Source of the DNA: Gemmatimonas sp. UBA7669
GTDB lineage: Bacteria > Gemmatimonadota > Gemmatimonadetes > Gemmatimonadales > Gemmatimonadaceae
DNA: 56,732 nt
NCBI RefSeq assembly: GCF_002483225.1
Contig: NZ_DLHL01000007.1
Coordinates: forward strand, 1-56,732
Direction of reading: 5' to 3'
Shown: one piece after another, positions 26,612 to 33,253 of the stretch
How positions within the stretch are numbered: position 1 is the stretch's first letter
How the letters are laid out: each line of letters opens with the position of its first letter
Notes under the pieces: model-generated
What the model was told of the DNA's origin: nothing
Seen by the model: the letters and a program-made list of their open reading frames with translations, nothing else
Database searches by the model: none
Program-made: the position numbers and the translations under genes

Positions 26612-28137
26612 GCCACATACTCGGAATCCGACCCCAACCCCGACTGCTTCTCCTGCCCGTTCGGCTTCTGCTGCAAAGGCTTCCGGCGCGAAGGCTCTCG
26701 GCAGCCTGGCTATCGCTGTTTGCTGTTCTGATGCACAGCACGCCTGTGTACGGGCAGGATCTCACGCTCCAGGACGCCATCTCAATGGCCCAGCAGCGCG
26801 GCCCCTCCGCGCGCTCTGCCGCGCGCAGCCGCGATGCCGCCCGCTATCGCGACCGGGCCTACAACGCGCGCTTGCTGCCGCAGCTCAGTCTCACCGGTGA
26901 CGCGCCCACGTACAGTCGGGCCATCATTCCCGTACTGCAGCCGGACGGCAGTACGCGCTTCGCGGCGCAGCAGCAGCGCCAGTCGTCACTGGGGTTGCAA
27001 CTGGGGCAGCGCATCCCCATTACCGGCGGCGATCTGTTCATTCAGTCAGGCGTGACCAACATCAACATTCTCGGGCAGCAGGATACACGGCTCTGGCGTA
27101 CCAACCCGGTGCAGGTGGGTATTCGTCAGCCCATCTTCCGACTCAATACCCTGGCCTGGGACAATCGCGAGCAGGATCTGCGGTTCGATGCCTCGGAGCA
27201 GCAGTATCTCGAAGCGCGCGAGAACATTGCGCAGCAGACCGCGGCCTTGTTCTTCGACTTGTTTGCGGCGCGTACCGCACTGGCCAACGCGCAGGCCAAC
27301 GCCGATGTGAACGACACGCTGCTTACGCTCAATCGCGGCCGTTACGAGGTGGGGCGCATTGGCGAAAACGACCTGCTGCAGAGTGAGCTGCAGGTCCTGC
27401 GGGCGCGTAATACGCTCGACGCAGCGAAGCTGGCCGAGCAGCGCGCGGAGGCGGCGCTGCGGTTGCACCTGGGCATGCCGGCGAACGCGCCGCTCGCGCT
27501 GAGTGTGACCAACGAGGTGCCCAACGTGCAGGTCGACACGGTACTGGCCGTGCAGGAGGCGCTGCGCAATGGGGCCGCGCTGCGCGATGCCGACCTGCAG
27601 ATCGTGCAGCAGAAGCGGCGGGTGGCGGAGGCGCGGCGCAACACGGGGTTTGGCGCGACGGTCACCGCCAGCGTGGGCTACAACCAGACCGCGGAGACAT
27701 TCAACGACGCGTATCGGTCGCCGCTGCAGAGCCAGCAGTTCTCGGTGGGTGTGGAGATGCCGCTGGTGCAGTGGGGGGCACGGAAGGCCGGTATCGAGGC
27801 GGCCAAGGCCGACGAGGAGCGCGTGGAAACCGATGTGCGGGTGTTGCGTGAACGGCGGGCGCAGGACGCGCGATTTGCGGCGTTGGAACTCGATCAGGCA
27901 GTGCGGCAGCTGACCACGGCCGCCAAGGCGGATACGGTAGGCGCCAAGCGCTTCGAGGTGGCGCGCAATCGGTACAGCATCGGCCGCATTGACATCAGCA
28001 ATCTGTTCATCGCGCAGAACGAGAAGGATCAGGCGCTGGAGGCGTACGTTAGGGCGCTGAGGGGGTACTGGGATGCGTATTATCGGGTGAGGAGGTTGAC
28101 GTTGTATGACTTCGTGAAGGGGGAACGGATTCGGTAG
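26608..28137 (+). CDS. TolC-family outer-membrane efflux channel
   Basis: A 509-aa outer-membrane factor with a signal region ending in VYGQ, starting as TolC proteins do (DLTLQDAISMAQQRGP). Two long heptad-rich helical repeats (about 170-290 and 385-500; ARENIAQQTAALFFDLFAARTALANAQ, and DQAVRQLTTAAKADTVGAKRFEVARNRYSIGRIDISNL) give the two-fold TolC layout. It completes the tripartite efflux operon. An ATGA overlap couples it to the permease. The stop codon abuts the inverted-repeat element at 28139. Confidence 0.9.
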   Translation: MSHILGIRPQPRLLLLPVRLLLQRLPARRLSAAWLSLFAVLMHSTPVYGQDLTLQDAISMAQQRGPSARSAARSRDAARYRDRAYNARLLPQLSLTGDAPTYSRAIIPVLQPDGSTRFAAQQQRQSSLGLQLGQRIPITGGDLFIQSGVTNINILGQQDTRLWRTNPVQVGIRQPIFRLNTLAWDNREQDLRFDASEQQYLEARENIAQQTAALFFDLFAARTALANAQANADVNDTLLTLNRGRYEVGRIGENDLLQSELQVLRARNTLDAAKLAEQRAEAALRLHLGMPANAPLALSVTNEVPNVQVDTVLAVQEALRNGAALRDADLQIVQQKRRVAEARRNTGFGATVTASVGYNQTAETFNDAYRSPLQSQQFSVGVEMPLVQWGARKAGIEAAKADEERVETDVRVLRERRAQDARFAALELDQAVRQLTTAAKADTVGAKRFEVARNRYSIGRIDISNLFIAQNEKDQALEAYVRALRGYWDAYYRVRRLTLYDFVKGERIR

Positions 28138-28138
28138 G

Positions 28139-28275
28139 GGAACTGCGGCTGGCGATCCACTGCCTTGCGCTGTGGGCTCTGGGCTATGGGATCGAGTGGT
28201 GCATGCCTCTACACCACTCAAACCCATAGCTCACAGCCCAAAGCCCAAAGCCCAAAGCAGTGGATTGCGTAGCGG
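28139..28275. repeat. ORF-less inverted-repeat element (relative of 30125-30754)
   Basis: The left arm GGAACTGCGGCTGGCG, then ATCCACTGC and GGGCT-type repeats, runs into an imperfect inverted copy (ACACCACTCAAACCC...GCAGTGGAT) with only about 10 nt of loop. The left arm is nearly the same sequence as the arm at 30125, and here too it begins immediately behind a stop codon. There is no gene inside. It reads as an internally deleted or non-autonomous form of the larger element; as RNA it would be a hairpin of about 130 nt that could also end the efflux operon. Confidence 0.78.
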
Positions 28276-28322
28276 GGCCACATGGGCCCCTCCGCCGTTT
28301 GCTCCCATTGTATCTTTCCCCA

Positions 28323-29201
28323 ATGCCTTCCCGTTCCCTCATCGCTCTCCTCTCCGTCCTTCCCAAGCACGGCATGAGCCGGGTGGCGGGCTGGCTGGCC
28401 AGCCGGCGCATTCCCGTGGGGTGGCGCGTCGCGGTGTACCGCGGCTATGCGCGGGTGTTTGGGGTGAATCTGTCGGAGGTGGGCGCCCCGCTCGCGTCGT
28501 ACGAGAGTGTCAACGCGTTCTTCACTCGCACGCTGGCCCCAGGCGTGCGCCCGACCTCGGACGCGGGCATGGTCAGCCCCGTGGACGCGGCGGTCGGGGC
28601 CTATGGCAGTGTGCAGCACGACACGCTCGTGCAGGCCAAGGGACGCACGTACTCGCTGCGCGCGCTGCTGGGTGATACCGAGCTGGCCGCGCGCTGCGAT
28701 GGCGGCACGTACACCACGCTCTATCTGTCGCCGCGCGACTATCACCGCATTCATGCACCGGCCAGCGGACGCGTGACACGCGCCACCTACATTCCCGGTG
28801 CGCTCTGGCCGGTCAACGAGGCCGCGGTGCAGCATGTCGACAGTCTCTTTGCGGTCAACGAGCGCATCGTCATTGCGCTCGAGGGCGCCAAGGGCGGCGT
28901 GATGGCCATCGTGCCGGTTGGCGCCACCATGGTGGGCATGACACGTCTCACCTTCGACGATCTGCACACCAACGCCCGTCGTCGCCACATCGATACGCGG
29001 CGCTACGACCCGCCCGTTGCGCTCGAGAAGGGGCAGCAGATCGGCCACTTCGAGTTTGGCAGCACCGTTGTGCTGGTGTGTTCGCCGGATTTTGGCCGCA
29101 TTGCCCCGCTCACCATCGGCACGTCGGTGCAGCTCGGACAGACGCTGGGCAGCACGGTTTCCGACTCGTCGCACGCCAGTCTCAGGCTGACTTCACACTG
29201 A
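28323..29201 (+). CDS. psd: Phosphatidylserine decarboxylase proenzyme
   Basis: A 292-aa membrane-associated enzyme making phosphatidylethanolamine from phosphatidylserine. The start at 28323 gives an N-terminus matching the family (LSVLPKHGMSRVAGWLA). Family landmarks are the VSPVDAAVGAYG motif, YLSPRDYHRIHAP (catalytic His), NERIVIALEGAKGGVMAIVPVGATMVG and the self-cleavage site FGST, where cleavage before Ser247 forms the pyruvoyl cofactor. The 46 or so C-terminal residues make the small alpha chain. It opens a small cluster with osmC and the Nudix gene; no phosphatidylserine synthase is adjacent. Confidence 0.93.
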   Translation: MPSRSLIALLSVLPKHGMSRVAGWLASRRIPVGWRVAVYRGYARVFGVNLSEVGAPLASYESVNAFFTRTLAPGVRPTSDAGMVSPVDAAVGAYGSVQHDTLVQAKGRTYSLRALLGDTELAARCDGGTYTTLYLSPRDYHRIHAPASGRVTRATYIPGALWPVNEAAVQHVDSLFAVNERIVIALEGAKGGVMAIVPVGATMVGMTRLTFDDLHTNARRRHIDTRRYDPPVALEKGQQIGHFEFGSTVVLVCSPDFGRIAPLTIGTSVQLGQTLGSTVSDSSHASLRLTSH

Positions 29202-29214
29202 CCAGTCCATACAC

Positions 29215-29712
29215 ATGAGCACCTATACCGCCACGATAGCCTGGACGCGCGAGGGGGCGCGTTTTACCGATCAGCAGTACAGCCGCGCGCATCGCTGGAG
29301 TTTCGACGGTGGGGTGACCGTGCCGGCGTCCTCGTCGCCCTCGGTGGTGCGGCTGCCGTTCTCCGATCCGCACGCCGTCGATCCCGAAGAAGCCTTTGTG
29401 GCATCGCTGTCGTCGTGTCACATGCTCTGGTTCCTCTCCATCGCGGCCATGGCGGGATTCGTGGTCGATCAGTACGAGGACACGGCCGAGGGCACGATGG
29501 CGCGCAACGCCGAGGGCAAGCTGGCCATGACGGAGGTGGTGCTCAGGCCCCATGTCACCTATGCGGGCGCGGCGCCCACGCCGGAGCAGGACGCAGCGCT
29601 GCATCACGAGGCGCACGAGGAGTGTTTCATCGCGCAATCCGTTAAAACCGTGGTGCGCGCCGAGCCCACCTTCACACTGCGCAGCGCAGATGCCACCGGC
29701 ACACCGTCGTGA
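29215..29712 (+). CDS. OsmC-family peroxiredoxin-like protein
   Basis: A 165-aa cytosolic OsmC/Ohr-fold protein that would reduce organic hydroperoxides through a Cys pair. The two reactive cysteines are Cys68 (SLSSCHMLWFL) and Cys137 (HEECFIAQSVKT). The N-terminal beta sheet with DPEEAFVASLSSCHM is the usual pattern. It starts 13 bp after psd and its stop overlaps the GTG start of the Nudix gene (GTGA), so the three genes likely share a transcript. Confidence 0.9.
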   Translation: MSTYTATIAWTREGARFTDQQYSRAHRWSFDGGVTVPASSSPSVVRLPFSDPHAVDPEEAFVASLSSCHMLWFLSIAAMAGFVVDQYEDTAEGTMARNAEGKLAMTEVVLRPHVTYAGAAPTPEQDAALHHEAHEECFIAQSVKTVVRAEPTFTLRSADATGTPS

Positions 29713-30125
29713 GTGAAACGCCAGAACGCCCACGTGTGGGTGTGGGAGTAGTGATCCGGCGCGGCGGCAAGGTGTTGCTGGGGCTGCGCAATGCGAGACA
29801 CGGCGCCGGCACCTGGCAGTTTCCGGGCGGGCATCTGGAGTACGGCGAATCGCCGGCCGAGTGCGCGGTGCGGGAAGCGTTCGAAGAGACGGGATTGCGC
29901 GTGACGAATGTCAGACCGGGTCCCTGGACGAGCAATGTGTTTGAGGCCGAAGGGCGGCACTATGTGACGGTGATGATGCTGGCCGACTGCGACGAGGGGG
30001 AGCCGGAGTTGCGCGAACCCGATCGGTGTGCGGAGTGGCGGTGGTGCGAGTGGGGGGAGATGCCGGGGCCGTTGTTTTTGCCGGTGGAGAGTTTGAGGGG
30101 GCAGGGGTGGGAGCCGTTCGATTAG
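29709..30125 (+). CDS. Nudix hydrolase
   Basis: A 138-aa pyrophosphohydrolase with a complete Nudix box: Gly41, Glu47, Arg55-Glu56, Glu59-Glu60 and Gly62 in GHLEYGESPAECAVREAFEETGL. The neighbouring WQFPGG and the C-terminal CEWGEMPGPLFLPVESL resemble MutT/NUDT15-like dinucleotide or nucleotide-triphosphate hydrolases; the substrate is not determined. The GTG start is coupled to the osmC stop. Its TAG stop supplies the first base of the inverted-repeat arm that follows. Confidence 0.9.
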   Translation: MSETPERPRVGVGVVIRRGGKVLLGLRNARHGAGTWQFPGGHLEYGESPAECAVREAFEETGLRVTNVRPGPWTSNVFEAEGRHYVTVMMLADCDEGEPELREPDRCAEWRWCEWGEMPGPLFLPVESLRGQGWEPFD

Positions 30126-30754
30126 GAACTGCGGCTGGCGGTCCACTGCTGTGTGCTCTGGGCTGTGGGCTGTGAGTGGGAGTGGTGTGGCGGCGAGTGC
30201 TCGTGCGTAAACGAGATGGGTTGTGCAAGGAATTGATGAAGATGATTCGGCATGGTTTGCCTAGAGTGTGTTATGCAAGACTTTACTCGGCTGCGGGTGT
30301 GGCAACGCGCGCATGAACTGGCGGTGCAGGTTGCGCAGGTCTTGGCGGATCGCCAGGTGCAGCGTCAGCTCGCTCTGCATCGGGCCACGGTAGGGCAACT
30401 GCGTCGGTCGTCCACGTCCGTGTCGGCCAATATCGCCGAGGGCTGCAGTCAGCCCAGCCAGGAGCAGTTTGCGCGGTTCCTGGCCATTGCCATAGGCTCC
30501 GCCACCGAAACGCAGAATCACCTGCTGTTTCTCCGCGATACGAATGCCTTGCCGCCAGGTGTTGCCGATCTGCTGTTGGCGCAGGTCGAGGATTTTCGGC
30601 CCGCTCTGATCAAGCTGCACGCCACGGTGATCGCGCAGAGCAGAGCGCGCCGCAGCAATACCAACCCGGGGACTCTGTGATGCCGCTTCCACACCACTCC
30701 CACTCACAGCCCACAGCCCATGGCACACGGCAGTGGATGGCCAGCCGCAGTTCC
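30125..30754 (+). mobile_element. Four-helix-bundle gene enclosed by a 66-bp inverted repeat
   Basis: The arms at 30125-30190 and 30689-30754 are inverted copies, 61 of 66 identical (GGAACTGCGGCTGGC at the outer ends, AGTGGGAGTGGTGTGG at the inner ends). Of the five differences, three would be G-U pairs if the plus strand is transcribed, leaving two true mismatches. The arms enclose one gene, a four-helix-bundle protein of the 23S rRNA intervening-sequence type, on the plus strand. The element fills exactly the gap between the Nudix stop codon and a point 7 bp from the convergent ADH stop. Mobility is inferred from this layout and the related element at 28139. Confidence 0.72.
30273..30680 (+). 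CDS. Four-helix bundle protein (23S rRNA intervening-sequence type)
   Basis: A 135-aa protein starting MQDFTRLRVWQRAHEL, the recognisable opening of the TIGR02436 four-helix-bundle family, with SSTSVSANIAEGCSQPS and RFLAIAIGSATETQNHLLFLRD as the family's second and third helices. Known relatives are encoded in intervening sequences within 23S rRNA genes and as stand-alone genes; their biochemical function is unsettled, though a similar fold serves as a nucleic-acid-binding partner in diversity-generating retroelements. An ATG 21 bases upstream (30252) is less like the family. Here the gene lies outside any rRNA, between long inverted repeats. Confidence 0.9.
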   Translation: MQDFTRLRVWQRAHELAVQVAQVLADRQVQRQLALHRATVGQLRRSSTSVSANIAEGCSQPSQEQFARFLAIAIGSATETQNHLLFLRDTNALPPGVADLLLAQVEDFRPALIKLHATVIAQSRARRSNTNPGTL

Positions 30755-30761
30755 CCCGCAG

Positions 30762-31805
30762 TTACCCCGGCACCACCACCGTCCTCACCACCCCCCTCCC
30801 CTCCTCCAACTCATCCAACACCCCATCAATCACCGCCGCCTCCAACCGCACCCGCCGCGCCACCACATCCCCAAGCCTCAACCTCCCATCCGCCGCATAC
30901 CCCATCAGCTCCTCGAGCTCTTGCAGCGTATGGTCATTGCTCCCCACCAAGGTCGCCTCGCGCCCAATCAGCCCCGCATACGTATCGACGGGCAGTGGAC
31001 GATCATTGAGCCCCACCACCACGACACGACCTCGCGGCGCCACCGCACGAAGCGCCAGCGCAATCGTCGCCTCGCTCGTCACCAAGTCCAGCACCACATC
31101 CACCCCATGCCCACCCGTGGCCTCACGCACTCGCTCCGCCAACTGCGCCGGCGTGTCGTGTGCCTCAGCGAGCACCGTATCCGCCCCGAACTGCTCGGCC
31201 TGCGCGAGCTTGCCCGCATCCCGGTCCATGGCCACGACCTGCTGGGCGCCGAGAATGCGCGCCAACTGCACCGCTGACATGCCCAGTCCGCCCGCGCCAA
31301 TCACCAGCACGCGTTCGCCCACGGCCAGCCGGCCCTGACGCAGCGCATGCAGTGAGGTGGCCGAACTGCACATCATGATGGCCGCCTGCTCGAGTGGCAC
31401 GTTGTCCGGCACGTGCACCGCGTTGCGCGACGGCACCACGATGTACTCGGCCCATCCGCCATCGGTGAAGTGGCCGAGCATGAGTGCGCGCTCGCAGAAC
31501 ATCTCGCGCTGCGTCGTGCACCAGACGCAATTGCCGCAGGTGACCAGATAGTGCAGCGCCACACGTTCGCCGACGCGATGCTCCGGCACACCATGACCCA
31601 CCGCCACGATCTCGCCGGCCACTTCGTGGCCCAGCGTGAGTGGCAGCGGCTCGACGCGCGATCGTCCCGCGCGATAGTGCACATCGGAGTGACAGATGCC
31701 GGCGGCGCGCACGCGGACCAGCACCTCCTGCGCGCCCGGTGTCGGGCGCGGCAGCTCGGCGTCTGCCAGTGGCTCCCGTGGAGCCGTCATTCGCACCGCG
31801 CGCAT
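30762..31805 (-). CDS. Zinc-dependent alcohol dehydrogenase
   Basis: A 347-aa medium-chain dehydrogenase/reductase. Catalytic zinc ligands are Cys38 (GICHSD), His60 and Glu61 (GHEVAGE). The structural zinc site has four cysteines, Cys90, 93, 96 and 104 (CGNCVWCTTQREMFC). The nucleotide-binding motif GAGGLGMSAVQLA is followed by MDRD, an acidic residue that favours NAD over NADP. The substrate is unknown; the family includes alcohol, aldehyde and polyol dehydrogenases. It converges on the four-helix-bundle element and starts 28 bp downstream of infA's stop on the same strand. Confidence 0.9.
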   Translation of the reverse strand: MRAVRMTAPREPLADAELPRPTPGAQEVLVRVRAAGICHSDVHYRAGRSRVEPLPLTLGHEVAGEIVAVGHGVPEHRVGERVALHYLVTCGNCVWCTTQREMFCERALMLGHFTDGGWAEYIVVPSRNAVHVPDNVPLEQAAIMMCSSATSLHALRQGRLAVGERVLVIGAGGLGMSAVQLARILGAQQVVAMDRDAGKLAQAEQFGADTVLAEAHDTPAQLAERVREATGGHGVDVVLDLVTSEATIALALRAVAPRGRVVVVGLNDRPLPVDTYAGLIGREATLVGSNDHTLQELEELMGYAADGRLRLGDVVARRVRLEAAVIDGVLDELEEGRGVVRTVVVPG

Positions 31806-31833
31806 GGGAACGCTCCCGGGGCGGCGCGCGCGC

Positions 31834-32049
31834 TTACTTGTGGCGGAAGGTGATGCGACCGCGACTCAGGTCGTAGGGCGACACTTCCACCGTCACCCGA
31901 TCCCCGGCCAGGATACGGATGCGGAACTTGCGCATTTTGCCAGCCACCGTGGCCAGCACTTCGTGGTCATTCTCCAGACGAACGCGGAACATCGTGCTCG
32001 GGAGGACGTCGGTGACGACGCCTTCAAATTCGATAAGATCCTGCTTCAT
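31834..32049 (-). CDS. infA: Translation initiation factor IF-1
   Basis: A 71-aa OB-fold protein that binds the ribosomal A site during initiation. The sequence follows IF-1 throughout: IEFEGVVTDVLPSTMFRVRLENDHEVLATVAGKMRKFRIRILAGDRVTVEVSPYDLSRGRITFRHK, with Gln-Asp in place of the usual basic N-terminus. It is not next to ribosomal protein genes here; its start overlaps the stop of an unknown 184-aa gene by 4 nt (ATGA). A longer frame upstream lies inside that gene and carries no IF-1 sequence. Confidence 0.95.
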   Translation of the reverse strand: MKQDLIEFEGVVTDVLPSTMFRVRLENDHEVLATVAGKMRKFRIRILAGDRVTVEVSPYDLSRGRITFRHK

Positions 32050-32600
32050 GCACTCTCCGTGTTGAGTTCTGCATCGGGCCGATGCGTTTCGAGGGCCTGC
32101 GTGAGCTGGGCAAGGCAGCGTTCCGCCAGTTCGGTCGACGTGTAACCCGCCTGATCGAGACCGTTCGGATGCCAGTGCCAGTTGTTTTCGTTGTCGGCGG
32201 ACACCGTGCACGACTCTTCCCAGAGCTGCGTGGGCGTGATCGCCTTGGCGCGGGCGCCGTTGCGCTCAGGGACATGGTCCCCGCGCGGAGCAATCGTACC
32301 ATGCCACACGATGGCCAGCAAATGGCCACCCAGGGGTACGTCGCTGCCAGTCTTGATGTGAGCGGCCGTGAGGGCCACCGGACCGACCTGCACGATGCAC
32401 CGTTCGGGGGCCATGCGCAGCACAGGCGGCTCAACTTCCTTTTCCGCCGCGATGCCCTTGACCGCCTTGACGATGGTGTCAGCGAAGCGGGTGAATTCGC
32501 GGGTCGCGACGCTGTGCGCGCGGTGCGAGGCCAGGAATGCGGTGCGATCAGCGCCGAGCTGCGCGTCCAGAATCCGCTCGGGTGAGGCTTGATCGATCAT
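32046..32600 (-). CDS. Conserved-looking hypothetical protein coupled to infA
   Basis: A 184-aa soluble protein that I do not assign to a family. It starts MIDQASPERILDAQL and contains a central hydrophobic beta-rich stretch (PERCIVQVGPVALTAAHIK, GGHLLAIVWHGTIAPRG) followed by a Trp/His-rich segment (SCTVSADNENNWHWHPNGLD). No signal peptide or membrane segment is present. Translational overlap with infA argues that it is real and expressed with the translation factor. Confidence 0.65.
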   Translation of the reverse strand: MIDQASPERILDAQLGADRTAFLASHRAHSVATREFTRFADTIVKAVKGIAAEKEVEPPVLRMAPERCIVQVGPVALTAAHIKTGSDVPLGGHLLAIVWHGTIAPRGDHVPERNGARAKAITPTQLWEESCTVSADNENNWHWHPNGLDQAGYTSTELAERCLAQLTQALETHRPDAELNTESA

Positions 32601-32676
32601 GGCGACTCCGTTGTTCGGGTAGCGTGCCGGCCTGCGGGGAAAGACTCACCGCCGCGACACGCAAGGCATTGCAACA

Positions 32677-32708
32677 GCGGGCACGCGACCCGAAGGTCGC
32701 GTGCCCGC
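32677..32708 (-). terminator. Stem-loop terminator of the cold-shock gene
   Basis: A perfect 14-bp GC-rich stem (GCGGGCACGCGACC paired across a CGAA tetraloop) ten bases beyond the cold-shock gene stop. Confidence 0.75.
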
Positions 32709-32717
32709 CCCAACCAT

Positions 32718-32927
32718 TTACCGGGCGCGGACGACGTTCTCGGCGGCCGGGCCCTTCTGGCCCTGCACGATGTCGAACTCAACGCGCTCGCCTTCGGTCA
32801 GCGACTTGAAGCCGCTGCCCTGGATGGCCGAATGATGCACGAAGCAATCCTTCTGGCCGTCCGACGGCGTGATGAAGCCAAAGCCCTTGGCGTCGTTGAA
32901 CCACTTCACGGTGCCGGTAGTACGCAT
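32718..32927 (-). CDS. Cold-shock domain protein
   Basis: A 69-aa single-stranded nucleic-acid-binding OB-fold protein acting as an RNA chaperone. RNP1 is KGFGFIT (residues 14-20) and RNP2 is DCFVHHSAI, with Cys where most members have Val. The start is fixed by a strong AGGAGA eight bases upstream. The preceding 326 bp hold no gene and would contain its promoter and leader, consistent with the long 5' leaders of cold-shock genes. Confidence 0.93.
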   Translation of the reverse strand: MRTTGTVKWFNDAKGFGFITPSDGQKDCFVHHSAIQGSGFKSLTEGERVEFDIVQGQKGPAAENVVRAR

Positions 32928-33253
32928 GATGAATCTCCTGATGGGTGTTGCTCGGTGTTCGGATGGTCGGAGCAACGGCCCATAGGGCCCATGCAAAACG
33001 AAACCGCCGTCCACTGCTCGTGATCGCCCTCACGACGGGCGCCGCCACCTGGCGGCTACGATACAAACGCAAACGGACCCGCTCGCTTTGGCAGGCCCGT
33101 TCAGTCGGAACATGTCCACGTGCCGAAACACGTGCATCGCTTCTCTAAAGGTACCCTTGTGTTCCGCGCCCTGCCAAGGGGGGTAGGTCAAAAGCCGGCA
33201 AAAAGACGGATTTGTGACCAACCCCAAGCGACCTCAGCCGGTTCCCCATCCGC
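32928..33253 (-). other. Intergenic leader region of the cold-shock gene
   Basis: No gene seen in 326 bp. On the minus strand it holds the ribosome site AGGAGA, a short stem GCCGCC/GGCGGC near 33045-33060, and a pair of CACGTG hexamers at 33117-33122 and 33129-33134 separated by 6 nt (a small hairpin or a protein site). No unambiguous promoter was identified. Confidence 0.5.
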
